Below are positions 34,402 through 43,519 of a DNA stretch of 64,000 bases, piece after piece; positions within the stretch are counted from its first letter, which is position 1, and each line of letters opens with the position of its first letter. A model generated the notes under the pieces. It ran no database searches, was not told the DNA's origin, and saw nothing but the letters and a program-made list of their open reading frames with translations. The position numbers and the translations under genes are program-made. The stretch is from Laspinema palackyanum D2c (lineage in GTDB: Bacteria > Cyanobacteriota > Cyanobacteriia > Cyanobacteriales > Laspinemataceae), in contig NZ_JAMXFD010000003.1 in NCBI RefSeq assembly GCF_025370875.1, forward strand, positions 224,069-288,068, read 5' to 3'.

Positions 34402-37050
34402 ATGACCCATACAGCCTATCAGTATCAAGTGGGAGGAAGCCTACCGGAATTTTCCCCCACTTATGTGATGCGAAAAGCAGACCATGAATTATATGAAAAA
34501 TTAAAATCTAGCGAGTTTTGTTACATTCTTAATTCTCGCCAAATGGGAAAATCTAGCTTGCTGGTGCGAACGGTACATCGTCTAACTGCTGACGGAGTTG
34601 CCTGTGCCACGATTGATATTTCTGATATTGGCAGCAAACAGATTTCTCTCGAACAATGGTATGGAGGCGTGGCCTATAAACTCACTAGCAATTTTAATTT
34701 ATTAGATGCGTTGGAGTTTATGACCTGGTGGCAGGACCGAGAGTCTATTTCTCCAGTTCATCGCTTGGGGGAACTGATTGAAACGGTTTTATTGCGGCAA
34801 GTTTCTCAACGGATTGTCATTTTTATTGATGAAATTGATAGTGTTTTGAGTGTTAATGAATCTTTGGAAGACTTTTTTGCCTTGATTCGGTCTTGTTATA
34901 ATAAGCGATCGCAGAATCCCAATTACGATCGCCTGACTTTTGCCCTCTTGGGAGTTGCCACCCCCTCGGATTTAATTAGCGATCGCACTCGTACCCCCTT
35001 TAATATCGGTCATGGGATTGATTTATCGGGCTTTCAACACGATGAAATCCAGCCGCTAGTCGCTGGATTAACTGATACCGTGGCTAATCCCCAAGAGGTC
35101 CTCCACCAGATTCTCCATTGGACCGGAGGACAACCCTTTTTAACTCAAAAATTATGTCAATTGGTCCGGGAAACCGGAAAAATTAGCCCCGAATTTTTAC
35201 CCCAGTTAGGGAATGAAACCGAATGGATGGAACGGTTCATTAAAACCGAAATCATTCACAATTGGGAATCTCGGGACGAACCGGCACATCTGCGAACCGT
35301 TCGCGATCGCCTCCTGAGAAACCCCCAACGGGCCAGCCGTTTACTAGGATGCTATCAACAACTCTTACAATTAGAAGCAATTCCCGCCGATGATAGTCCC
35401 GAACAAACCGAATTACGCCTCTCTGGGTTAGTCCGATTCAAAGATGGAAAATTAATCGTTAGCAATCCCATTTATGCCGCCATTTTTAATCCCAATTGGG
35501 TGGAAAAATGCCTGTTTGATTTGCGTCCTTATGCTGAAGCCTTAGAAGCCTGGTTAGGGTCCGACTGCCAGGATACTTCCCGCTTACTCCGAGGAAAAGC
35601 CCTACAAGATGCCCGAGACTGGGCCAAAGGGAAAAATTTGAGCGATCGCGATTATCAATTCTTAGCCGCCAGTCAAGAATCTGAATTAACCGAATTTCGC
35701 AAAAATGCCGAACAAACTCAAGCCCAAATTCAGCAACTTTACCGAGAAAAAGAATTATTAGAAGAACTCACCCAAGAACAAAATCGTCGCAAAATCAGCG
35801 AAGCAAAACTCCGACAATATCAGGAAAATCTAGCCCGACGTATGACAGGGACGGGCGGCGCATTGATTGCAATTTTTGCCTTTCTCATTGGCGTGTTTTG
35901 GGTCAACAAATCCATTGACGAAACCCATACTAAACTCAACGGCATGGCTTTACTCTCTCAAGCCCTAATTGCTGAAAATCAACGGGAATTGGCCCTGATA
36001 GAAAGCCTGGAAGCCGCCCAACAACTCAAGGCATTCATTGGGGTCAACTCAGCAACTCAGTTCCGGGTAGCCCTAGGACTGCATCAGGCGATCTATGGTT
36101 TAGTGGAACCCGATCGCCTCCTCCATCCTCACCCAGCGATCGCCCTGGAATTTACCCCCAACAGTCAGGGTCTGGTCACGGCTACCCCTCATACTGTTAC
36201 CCTGTGGAATGGCGATCGCACCCTCGCCCGGAATTTACCCGATATTCCGGGTCCAATTCACCGCATTGCTATCAGTCCTAACCGCCAAATCATCGCAGTG
36301 GCAACCCGTCATCATCCCCTGCAATTCTGGACAACAACCGGGGAAAAATTACCCCTGACCCTCCCTCATTCCAGTCCCATCACCGATGTGAGTTTTAGTC
36401 CCAAAGCAGAGGCGATCGCCACCGCAGAAGAAAAGACCGTGAAAATTTGGCGGGTCAAAGATGGAAAATTGCTGCAAACTTGGAGAGGACATCAGGATCA
36501 AGTTTTATCCGTGAGGTTTTCACCCAACGGCAAAACCCTCGCCTCTGCCAGTGGCGATCGCCGGATATTCCTCCGCAGAATTAGGGATGGTAAATTGATT
36601 CATATCTTAGAAGGACATGGCGATCGCGTCGTTGCCATTCGCTTCAGTCCCGATGGTCAATTATTAGCCTCCGCCAGTGATGATGGCACCGTCAGACTCT
36701 GGCGAGAAAGCGATGGTAAATTATTAAGTATTCTCCACCATTCCAGTTCCGTCACCAGCCTCAATTTCCACCCCGATTCTCAAACCCTTGCCACGGGAAC
36801 TGCTGATGGGAAGATTAACCTCTGGAACCGAGACGGCAGCTTCCTTACGCCCTTACGCGGACATCAACAAGCCATCACCCATGTATCTTGGTCTTCAGAA
36901 GGGGGAGAATTAGCCTCCACCAGTGACGATGGGACGGCGATCGTTTGGAACCTGGAACTGGATGATTTAGTGCGTCAGGGTTGCCAGTTATTGGGCGATC
37001 GGTCAATCCCCCATTCCATAACTCCCACCCTCCTCAACCCCTGTTCTTAA
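34402..37050 (+). CDS. AAA-like (AAA_35) NTPase with a transmembrane helix and WD40 repeats
   Basis: An 882-residue protein of a typical cyanobacterial architecture. The N-terminal AAA-like domain has P-loop ILNSRQMGKSSLLVRT near residue 44 and Walker B RIVIFIDEIDSVL near 139. A helical region and coiled coil (about 430-480) lead to one transmembrane helix (about 486-505, LIAIFAFLIGVFWV). At least six WD40 repeats follow (about 570-860, for example VLSVRFSPNGKTLASASGDR and VVAIRFSPDGQLLASASDDG). The propeller probably faces the periplasm or binds partners, with ATP binding on the cytosolic side. Role unknown; such proteins are thought to be signal-transducing STAND-like NTPases. It lies downstream of the pilin-like genes with a gap of about 220 bases. 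Confidence 0.85.
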   Translation: MTHTAYQYQVGGSLPEFSPTYVMRKADHELYEKLKSSEFCYILNSRQMGKSSLLVRTVHRLTADGVACATIDISDIGSKQISLEQWYGGVAYKLTSNFNLLDALEFMTWWQDRESISPVHRLGELIETVLLRQVSQRIVIFIDEIDSVLSVNESLEDFFALIRSCYNKRSQNPNYDRLTFALLGVATPSDLISDRTRTPFNIGHGIDLSGFQHDEIQPLVAGLTDTVANPQEVLHQILHWTGGQPFLTQKLCQLVRETGKISPEFLPQLGNETEWMERFIKTEIIHNWESRDEPAHLRTVRDRLLRNPQRASRLLGCYQQLLQLEAIPADDSPEQTELRLSGLVRFKDGKLIVSNPIYAAIFNPNWVEKCLFDLRPYAEALEAWLGSDCQDTSRLLRGKALQDARDWAKGKNLSDRDYQFLAASQESELTEFRKNAEQTQAQIQQLYREKELLEELTQEQNRRKISEAKLRQYQENLARRMTGTGGALIAIFAFLIGVFWVNKSIDETHTKLNGMALLSQALIAENQRELALIESLEAAQQLKAFIGVNSATQFRVALGLHQAIYGLVEPDRLLHPHPAIALEFTPNSQGLVTATPHTVTLWNGDRTLARNLPDIPGPIHRIAISPNRQIIAVATRHHPLQFWTTTGEKLPLTLPHSSPITDVSFSPKAEAIATAEEKTVKIWRVKDGKLLQTWRGHQDQVLSVRFSPNGKTLASASGDRRIFLRRIRDGKLIHILEGHGDRVVAIRFSPDGQLLASASDDGTVRLWRESDGKLLSILHHSSSVTSLNFHPDSQTLATGTADGKINLWNRDGSFLTPLRGHQQAITHVSWSSEGGELASTSDDGTAIVWNLELDDLVRQGCQLLGDRSIPHSITPTLLNPCS

Positions 37051-37158
37051 GGCAACCCGAACCAGTAGCCCATTTGATGCTAAAATTTGCGAAGACCTGC
37101 ACTCTTACGAGTCCCAGGCCAATCCCATTTAACCCCTAACCCCTGACAGCGACCTCCA

Positions 37159-37425
37159 ATGCCCTGGTTTGTCAAAATAGAAGAAGGAACCGTCGATAAA
37201 CCCACCTTCGATCGCCACGTTCCTGCCCATAAAGCCTACGTCGAAGATTTAATTGCCAAAGGACATCATGCCAAAACCGGCTATTGGCAACGACGCGGAG
37301 GCGGAATGCTACTGTTTGAAGCCGAGTCAATGGAGGAAGCCCAGCAGATCGTCGCTTCTGACCCTCTCGTAAAACATGGCTGCGTCAAGTACGACCTCTA
37401 TGAGTGGTGTATTGTCGTGGAATAA
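37159..37425 (+). CDS. YciI-like family protein
   Basis: An 88-residue protein of the YciI (YCII) family, a small ferredoxin-like fold. The conserved His in RHVPAHKAYVEDLI, the KTGYWQRRGGGMLLFEAESMEEA strand-helix segment and DPLVKHG are typical. Some relatives act as dehydrochlorinases or muconolactone isomerase-like enzymes, but most have no known reaction. Length is normal. It is followed by the SRP RNA gene on the same strand. Confidence 0.82.
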   Translation: MPWFVKIEEGTVDKPTFDRHVPAHKAYVEDLIAKGHHAKTGYWQRRGGGMLLFEAESMEEAQQIVASDPLVKHGCVKYDLYEWCIVVE

Positions 37426-37466
37426 CGCGCCGAAACCAGAAGTTTTAAAAATATTCTGCCACCCCC

Positions 37467-37496
37467 TAGACAAGAGTCGGACCACAATGATATAGT
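37467..37496 (+). promoter_or_regulatory. Promoter of the SRP RNA gene
   Basis: -35 TAGACA (37467-37472) and -10 TATAGT (37491-37496) are separated by 18 bases and end seven bases before the predicted RNA 5' end. Confidence 0.65.
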
Positions 37497-37502
37497 TGTA
37501 AA

Positions 37503-37598
37503 TGACCTGGACCCATGCGGTCATAACGCCCAAATCTTGTCAGGACCGGAAGGTAGCAGCAATACGGGATGCTTGTGACAGGCGTGGTATCCGGGTCA
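37503..37598 (+). ncRNA. ffs: Signal recognition particle RNA (4.5S type)
   Basis: The universal SRP domain IV core is present (CAGGACCGGAAGGTAGCAGC at 37541-37560). The closing stem TGACCTGGA pairs with TCCGGGTCA. The RNA is about 96 nt and is followed by TTTTTTT (37600-37606). It binds Ffh to target membrane proteins such as photosystem subunits. It is clearly the bacterial short form without an Alu domain. Confidence 0.95.
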
Positions 37599-37690
37599 CT
37601 TTTTTTAGTCCCGCTTTTTGGTGGTCACTCCGCCTCTATTAGCCTTATCCTAGAAGCAGTAACCTCAGCGACTAAGGAGCAATACTGCCT

Positions 37691-38062
37691 ATGCCTGGTT
37701 TCGGTGATATAGTACAAAAGGCATTTTATCTGGGAGTGGGAATCGCATCTTATGCAGGCGAACAAGCCACCGGAAGACTAGCCGAAGTGCGTGAAAAAGC
37801 CCAAAAACTGGCCGATGAAATGGTCGCGCGGGGCGAAATGAGCACCGAAGAAGCGCGTCGCTTCGTCGAAGACATGATGAAACAGGGCCAGCAGCAAATC
37901 AAGCAGCCCCAATCTGAACCGACAACGCCACGAGAACCCCGTCGCATTGAAATCTTAGAAGACGATGAAGAACCCACCCCGGAGAAACCTCCGGAGGTGA
38001 ATAACCTGCGCGATCAGGTACAATCGTTACAGGATGAACTACGGCGACTCCAGAACGAATAG
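37691..38062 (+). CDS. Phasin-family-like coiled-coil protein
   Basis: A 123-residue protein resembling the phasin-like (COG3937) group. An amphipathic N-terminal part (MPGFGDIVQKAFYLGVGIASYAGEQA) leads into a long helix (EVREKAQKLADEMVARGEMSTEEARRFVEDMMKQ). An acidic, proline-rich linker and a C-terminal leucine-heptad coiled coil (NNLRDQVQSLQDELRRL) follow. No PHA synthase gene is nearby, so granule binding is only a possibility. It precedes the next gene by about 30 bases and is probably co-transcribed with it. Confidence 0.7.
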   Translation: MPGFGDIVQKAFYLGVGIASYAGEQATGRLAEVREKAQKLADEMVARGEMSTEEARRFVEDMMKQGQQQIKQPQSEPTTPREPRRIEILEDDEEPTPEKPPEVNNLRDQVQSLQDELRRLQNE

Positions 38063-38095
38063 AGATTGCTTCCGGAAATCATTAGGCAAAGGGTT

Positions 38096-38521
38096 ATGGA
38101 AGATTGGCCGAAAGAATTTTTCAAAATGTTAGAGACAGCGGGACAAGAAGTGGATCGCTTTGTTCAAGAAGTGACGGAAGAGGTCGAGGAATTCGTCGAT
38201 ATTTTGGGAAGGGTTTCTTCAGATATTATGGAACTGTCTGAAGAATTCGCAGAAGAATTACAAACGACGATTTTCACCGAATTCGACCAATATTTTGAAG
38301 AGTTAGTTGATCCATTTTTTGACCTGTATTTAGGACTAGATGAATTTCCAACGGACATGGATGGGTTTGTGTCATCCGTGGAACCCACAGCGGAAAAATA
38401 TTCAGCCTGTATCGGCTGTAAAAACTATCACGGACAGGTTTACGGGGGCAATGTACTGGTTTGTGGGATGCATCCCTATGGCTGGGAAGCCGATGGAGAC
38501 TGTCCCGACTGGGAGTCCTAA
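38096..38521 (+). CDS. Hypothetical acidic protein with a four-cysteine C-terminal motif
   Basis: A 141-residue, very acidic and largely helical protein (residues 1-95). It ends in a compact motif CIGCKNYHGQVYG...CGMHPYGWE...CPDWE with four cysteines and a conserved-looking GMHPYG. The cysteines could bind zinc or iron-sulfur. The ATG at 38096 is chosen over an upstream TTG at 38066. It lies about 30 bases after the phasin-like gene. I have the impression of a conserved cyanobacterial family, but its function is unknown to me. Confidence 0.65.
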   Translation: MEDWPKEFFKMLETAGQEVDRFVQEVTEEVEEFVDILGRVSSDIMELSEEFAEELQTTIFTEFDQYFEELVDPFFDLYLGLDEFPTDMDGFVSSVEPTAEKYSACIGCKNYHGQVYGGNVLVCGMHPYGWEADGDCPDWES

Positions 38522-38539
38522 TTGGGATAAGTAACAGGA

Positions 38540-38570
38540 GGCGCGGCGATCGCGCCTTTTGTGTTTTTTG
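38540..38570 (+). terminator. Rho-independent terminator
   Basis: The stem GGCGCG/CGCGCC, built around a HIP1-like GCGATCGC, is followed by TTTTGTGTTTTTT. Confidence 0.75.
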
Positions 38571-38619
38571 GGAGGCGATCGCCTGGAATCGCGGCCGAAT
38601 TGATTCTGCCCCTACTGTA

Positions 38620-39297
38620 CTATTCCTGAGTGACAGGAGTATTCATCGGGACCCCTTCCCCACTAACTCGGATGGGGGGACGTAAGGCTAAATAAAATGC
38701 CGGTCCTAATAGAGGAATTAAGGCGACTATCCAAAATATCACGGGACTGTTTAAACCGCGTCGCGCCATGTCGTCCCCGAGGATGGTGGGAAAGAGGAGG
38801 CACAGCAGGCAAAAGTCTAAGGTCATGACGTGAATAAATCGGCTGGTTTGCCATTGGTAAAAGTAATCGGTCCAATTTCCCTGGGTGATGCCATATCCAA
38901 CTAAAATGAGGGCGGATAAGGCGGCGATCGCCCCGAAAATTCGCGAGTCTATTGCTTTTAAAAACCAATTTTTCTCCCCGGAAAAGGTGGGGTTAGGCTG
39001 GCGCAAGGCGAGATAGGGTAACAAGGCAAATGCGCCGACTCCAAAGGAAAAAGTGACAAACGGCCATGCCGGAACTTTTTGACCTTTTCCATCTAAAAAT
39101 AGCACGGCGCTATAGATGAATGGCCATACTCCCATGATATTAAACAGGGCAATAATCAGAGGGTTGATTCCCTCCCATTCTCCAGTTACTAGGTTTTTAA
39201 TTAAGTTAAAGGTGGCGGTGGGGTTATCCGGGGGTGCAAATCCAAATGCATAAATAATTAGTCCAATCCATATCAATCCAAAGCCAAGTTTTCTCAT
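38620..39297 (-). CDS. Multi-pass membrane protein of unknown function
   Basis: A 225-residue integral membrane protein with about six helices (for example LIWIGLIIYAFGFAPP, IMGVWPFIYSAVLFL and FVTFSFGVGAFALLPYLAL). It has a conserved-looking TLDFCLLCLLFPTILGDDMARRG segment. The ATG at 39297 is preferred to an in-frame TTG at 39348. Similar proteins occur in cyanobacteria and plastids without a known role, to my recollection. It lies downstream of the nucleotidyltransferase gene (gap about 80 bases, same strand) and may be in its operon. Confidence 0.65.
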   Translation of the reverse strand: MRKLGFGLIWIGLIIYAFGFAPPDNPTATFNLIKNLVTGEWEGINPLIIALFNIMGVWPFIYSAVLFLDGKGQKVPAWPFVTFSFGVGAFALLPYLALRQPNPTFSGEKNWFLKAIDSRIFGAIAALSALILVGYGITQGNWTDYFYQWQTSRFIHVMTLDFCLLCLLFPTILGDDMARRGLNSPVIFWIVALIPLLGPAFYLALRPPIRVSGEGVPMNTPVTQE

Positions 39298-39376
39298 GGG
39301 AGTTTTGTCAATTTTGCTAGGGTTCGCCTCTATGGTATCAAATGTCAATCAGGCTGAGGTTGATTCAGCACTCGTT

Positions 39377-40270
39377 TTATCCCTGGCGAAAATCGATGAA
39401 TGTTTGATAATAGGCATCGGGCATTCCGGTATCGAAACACCGTCCCTTGATTTGATAGCCATACATTCCTTCAGATTGACGCACTTGTTCTAGGCAGGTG
39501 GTAAGCTGATATTCTCCTTTTTCTCGGAGATTATTGCGGATATTGGCTTCGAGATAGTCAAATATTGTGGGGGTCAGGGCGTAAATTCCGAAAACGGTTA
39601 AGAAGCGATCGCCTGTTAATCCTGCTACCTTTAAGTATTTCCTGGCATAGTCTAAATCCGGCTTTTCGCAGACTTCGGTGAGGGACAAAATTTCCTCGTT
39701 ATCTTGCCAATTTCCCGTCACGCAACCACAGTGATAAATTTCTTCCCCAGGGGTGACGGTGAGGGCAACGGTACTTTTTCCGAGGCGGTTGTAAACCTCC
39801 ACCAGTTGGTGGGCACAAGAAACATCGGTATCCGATAAATAAACATGATCCCCTAAAAATAGCAGGAACGGTTCCTGATTTACCCAGTCTTTGGCGCAAG
39901 ATACCGCATGACCATAGCCTTCCTGAACTTCCTGAATTAACAGGGTAATTTTCTGGCCTAAGTCTTGTAAATAATGACTATAGGCTTGATTCTCTGGGGA
40001 AAGTTTGTTATAATGAATTGGGTTTAAAGGGGTTTTAAAAAAACTTTCAAAAATTGGAGCATCCCCCGGTTGGATGATAATAGCCACCTCTTCGATTCCG
40101 GCAGTGATAGCTTCTTCTACAATGGCTAAAATCGTGGGTTTAACTCGACCTTGGCGATCGATAATGGGTAATAATTCTTTTTTGACAGCTTTGGTGGCTG
40201 GAAACAGGCGTGTGCCAAATCCTGCGGCTGGAATAATTGCTTTGCGAAGGGGATGAGTTGAGTTTTTCAT
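39377..40270 (-). CDS. GalU-like UTP-sugar-1-phosphate uridylyltransferase
   Basis: A 297-residue nucleotidyltransferase of the GalU type. The N-terminal signature AIIPAAGFGTRLFPATKAVKKELLPI binds the nucleotide. LLFLGDHVYL supplies the metal-binding Asp, and GEYQLTTCLEQ and GRCFDTGMPDAY complete the fold. It should form UDP-sugar from UTP and a sugar-1-phosphate. Its length fits bacterial GalU. It starts 32 bases downstream of a GHMP sugar kinase gene, suggesting that the two make a UDP-sugar from a free sugar (kinase, then uridylyltransferase). The specific sugar is unknown. Confidence 0.85.
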   Translation of the reverse strand: MKNSTHPLRKAIIPAAGFGTRLFPATKAVKKELLPIIDRQGRVKPTILAIVEEAITAGIEEVAIIIQPGDAPIFESFFKTPLNPIHYNKLSPENQAYSHYLQDLGQKITLLIQEVQEGYGHAVSCAKDWVNQEPFLLFLGDHVYLSDTDVSCAHQLVEVYNRLGKSTVALTVTPGEEIYHCGCVTGNWQDNEEILSLTEVCEKPDLDYARKYLKVAGLTGDRFLTVFGIYALTPTIFDYLEANIRNNLREKGEYQLTTCLEQVRQSEGMYGYQIKGRCFDTGMPDAYYQTFIDFRQG

Positions 40271-40302
40271 ATTAAAAAGGTGGAAAAAAGGCCATCAGTC
40301 TC

Positions 40303-41370
40303 TTATTCTGTGATTTCAGCAGCCGAGGATGAAATCATCAGTTTTAGACATTGCATTTGCGGGAAATCTCGTTTAATTAGTTCAATCACGCGCTGTTGAT
40401 TTTCTTGATTTTTCACAATAAATTGTGCCGTACCATCTCCTTGAGAACCGACGCCTTTTCCGCCCAAAATTAAGGGTTGCAGGGGAGGATGTTTGAGAAG
40501 CGAATGCAGGACCGGGGCGGTTAATTGGGAGGGACAGGCCCGAATTAAATAGCGGTCAAATTCGGTTTGGGCTTGCTTCATTAAGGCCCCGAGGGATTCG
40601 GCATCACCCTGTTCTAGGGCTGTGGCGGCTTCCTGGGTAATTCTGGCGCTAATCTCTCCTAAATATTTATGAACGCTTTGCTTAATTTCATTGGTGGCAA
40701 AAGGATAGCATTGATTGAGAATACTGAGAATTTCATGGGTATTTTTGGAAGCGGCTAAATCCACGACTACAAAAAATAAGTTTTTGTCAGTTTTCAGTTC
40801 TATAATATTAATATGTTGTCCATCAAACATCATCATCACGGGCCGGTTTCCGTAGGCACAACTTTGGTCGAGGCGACCACAGCGAGATGGGGTGGTAATT
40901 TCCCCGTGATAGGCTAACTCCATTTCACCGCGAAGGGTTAATTTTAATTGGTACAACTGATTGAAACAACGAGCGACGAGGACGGAGATAGCTGCACTTG
41001 AGGCTAATCCTTTTTGAATGGGTAAATCGGTTTTATAGTTATCAATTTCTATGCCTTGGACCTGATAAAGTGTCAAGGCTTGATAGGCGACTCCTGCGGC
41101 GTAACTAAAAAACCCACCCTTTTTGGCTTCGGCCAGCAATTGTTCTCGTTCCATCGGAATTTGTAACAATTCTTTACGAGTGCCATCGGTGAGACAGGAG
41201 TGAAGAATCAGATGGGTGGGATGGGGTTTGACTTGGGCATAAAGACCTTGATTGGTGCCGACGCTGAGGGTGTATCCTTTGTGGAGAGCAGGATTGATAC
41301 TTCGGTACCCCCCGGCCCAATCACTGTGTTCTCCAAATAAACAAAGACGACCTGGAATAAACATTTTCAT
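40303..41370 (-). CDS. GHMP-family sugar-1-kinase
   Basis: A 355-residue GHMP kinase. The N-terminal motif PGRLCLFGEHSDWAGGYRSINPAL corresponds to the galactokinase-type substrate loop. The ATP loop is in LPIQKGLASSAAISVLVARCF (about residues 118-138), and the C-terminal motif GGKGVGSQGDGTAQFIV closes the fold. It phosphorylates an anomeric hydroxyl of a sugar, by family. Galactose, arabinose and glucuronate are all candidates; the GEHSDWAGG motif is not that of classic galactokinase (GEHTDYNGG). It is first in a unit with the GalU-like gene. Confidence 0.8.
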   Translation of the reverse strand: MKMFIPGRLCLFGEHSDWAGGYRSINPALHKGYTLSVGTNQGLYAQVKPHPTHLILHSCLTDGTRKELLQIPMEREQLLAEAKKGGFFSYAAGVAYQALTLYQVQGIEIDNYKTDLPIQKGLASSAAISVLVARCFNQLYQLKLTLRGEMELAYHGEITTPSRCGRLDQSCAYGNRPVMMMFDGQHINIIELKTDKNLFFVVVDLAASKNTHEILSILNQCYPFATNEIKQSVHKYLGEISARITQEAATALEQGDAESLGALMKQAQTEFDRYLIRACPSQLTAPVLHSLLKHPPLQPLILGGKGVGSQGDGTAQFIVKNQENQQRVIELIKRDFPQMQCLKLMISSSAAEITE

Positions 41371-41794
41371 CGATTTTTTGGATGGGATGCAAAACCCGAG
41401 TTATAAAAATCACTGGCAATGGGATAATTGTAGGATGTTTGGATGGGGTTTGGCAAAATTGATGACCCCTGATGGAATGAACCGGATTAAAGTCAGGTTC
41501 GGTATATGATTTCTAATGGGTCAGTCTAAGCCTACCTTCAACGCCTATTGATTGCGTGATTGCAATCCAATAAAATTACACCGATCGCCCAGATGGACTC
41601 ATAAATTTACAGCGATTATATTCGGAAATTCAATGGGTCAGAATTTAAAAGAGCCGCCGATCGCTTCAACAGTTGCTCGATGTTTCTGGGTTGGGTGTTC
41701 CTGTCAAGGGATCAGTGAAATCAACTGAAGCCGCGATCGCCTTTCTTGAGTTTTATCCTTCTCCAGAAAAGCGATCGCCAGCGGCAACAGCTTC
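41371..41794. other. Intergenic region, no gene supported
   Basis: About 420 bases between the sugar kinase and the CHAT gene, with several GATCGC/HIP1-like sites and no credible frame or promoter. Confidence 0.5.
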
Positions 41795-43255
41795 TTACCA
41801 GGGACTGCCAATTAAGGTAAACCCGGCCCAAAAGTAAGGGTGAGCTAAATTTTCCCCCGTCAATTCCCCTAATTCTCCGGGGAGAGGAAGCACCCCGCGA
41901 TCGCTGACGAGGTTGCCGTCTTCTAGGCGCACTTCTCCTCGCAACATCGCCAGTTGTGCCTCTCGCAGCGCTTCTGCCTTGAGGAGCGATCGCGAGTTGG
42001 CGTCGTCGGTTTTGAACGTATTGTAAAACTCGGACATCAGTGCTAGAGTCCCGAGGTCACTCACATACCATAAACTCGCTAAGGCAGAAGGGACGCCGCT
42101 TTGAATCGCTAATCCGGCAAATCCCTTTTCGGCATCTTGGCTGCCGACAGCCGTCTTACAAGCACTCAACACCAATAATCCGATCGCTGCTTGATCGAGT
42201 TCCAACTGTTGTATATCATCCAAAGTGAGTTGACTATCCCACAATTGAATATAAGATTGAGCCGGGTTTCCCTCCTTAAAATCAGCGTGAGTGGCGAGGT
42301 GAACGATTCCATAGCGGGATTCTTGCAATTGCAAGTGCAAGTTTTCCTGGGTAAAATCTTCATTGAGAAAAACCTCTCCCGGCCACAGATAACGGGCAAT
42401 TTGAGAGAGTTCCACCGGGACCGCAGGCAGGGGAGAGAGGTTTTTAAATAGGGACGCCCCCATTGCCAAAACTTCTGTATTCGCCAGTTCACTGGGATTC
42501 AAGTCAATCATATTAAAGGCGGGAATTAGGGCGAGACTGTATTGTTCCACCAAAAATTTTTCCCCATCATGTAAGGCAGCAAAGGGGACCGATCGCAACC
42601 CGGGCCCGACACATAACAACAGATTTTCGATTCCTCGGGACTGCAATTCATCACGCAAAGGGGCGATCGTCCAAGTATAAATCTGTTGCGCTTGAGGCAG
42701 ATAGGACCGGGTACTTCTTCGGCTAGGGCTAGTCATGCGCTGCCGTAATTGTTGTGCCGTTTCTATCAGCATCTCCTGATTGGTTTCAGCGATCGTCCGA
42801 CCCGTCACTCCTCCATCCGCAGTGACTAACAACAGTTCAAGTTTATCCTCACGGGGAATCATGTAAATTACCGCCGACTTTTGACCCGTTTTTTGTTCGA
42901 CGCCAGCCAACGCTTCGCCAATTTCTGCCCCACTTAGGGTAACTTCCGATAAATTTCTGCCAAAATAATCTTCAAATACAGTTTCCCATTGTTGCTCAAT
43001 TGCTGTAACAGATTGGGCAAAATCACTCGGGGAACTTCCTTGGCTGATGGCAGGTTTTTTATCCTGTAATTGAGTGACCTGATGGGATAAGGATATCCCG
43101 GAGGGAACGATAGAAAACTGAGCATCCCTAGCGGCAGTCACTGAGGGGAATAATGCGATTCCCAAAGAACATAAAAAAGGCACAATATACCAAAAGCGTT
43201 TCCTGGAAATGAAAGAATTGAATGGTGAGCTTAAATGGAAAAATGTTAGTTTCAT
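41795..43255 (-). CDS. Secreted CHAT-domain protease-like protein
   Basis: A 486-residue protein with an N-terminal export signal (residues 17-42, KRFWYIVPFLCSLGIALFPSVTA). A linker of about 150 residues precedes a C-terminal CHAT (caspase-like) domain from about residue 200 to the end. The catalytic pair is visible: His in GIVHLATHADFK (about 322) and Cys in LVLSACKTAVG (about 363). CHAT proteins are usually preceded by TPR repeats; none is seen here. In cyanobacteria, secreted CHAT proteins accompany haemagglutinin-like and DUF928 proteins, and a DUF928 gene is at 54044. The substrate is unknown. Confidence 0.85.
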   Translation of the reverse strand: MKLTFFHLSSPFNSFISRKRFWYIVPFLCSLGIALFPSVTAARDAQFSIVPSGISLSHQVTQLQDKKPAISQGSSPSDFAQSVTAIEQQWETVFEDYFGRNLSEVTLSGAEIGEALAGVEQKTGQKSAVIYMIPREDKLELLLVTADGGVTGRTIAETNQEMLIETAQQLRQRMTSPSRRSTRSYLPQAQQIYTWTIAPLRDELQSRGIENLLLCVGPGLRSVPFAALHDGEKFLVEQYSLALIPAFNMIDLNPSELANTEVLAMGASLFKNLSPLPAVPVELSQIARYLWPGEVFLNEDFTQENLHLQLQESRYGIVHLATHADFKEGNPAQSYIQLWDSQLTLDDIQQLELDQAAIGLLVLSACKTAVGSQDAEKGFAGLAIQSGVPSALASLWYVSDLGTLALMSEFYNTFKTDDANSRSLLKAEALREAQLAMLRGEVRLEDGNLVSDRGVLPLPGELGELTGENLAHPYFWAGFTLIGSPW

Positions 43256-43519
43256 GGAAAAGTTACTATTCGCTAAATTCGCTTTTTTTTGAGGGGGTGA
43301 TCAGATTGAATGTCACCCAAGTAAAAGCGCGATCGCGCTTGCGTAGATTTCCCCTAAAGGCTCGCATTTATTGTAACCAAAAAACTTCGGAATTGGCCGA
43401 TGTCTGAAAAGCTTGAGGGCAAAGAGTTTAATGTTGAAGTGGATCTGGGTATCGGGTTCAATCTGCGTCCCAAGCACTTGTGAAAAGCCTAGCCGAGGGT
43501 GCAAACCCCCGCCTAGGTA

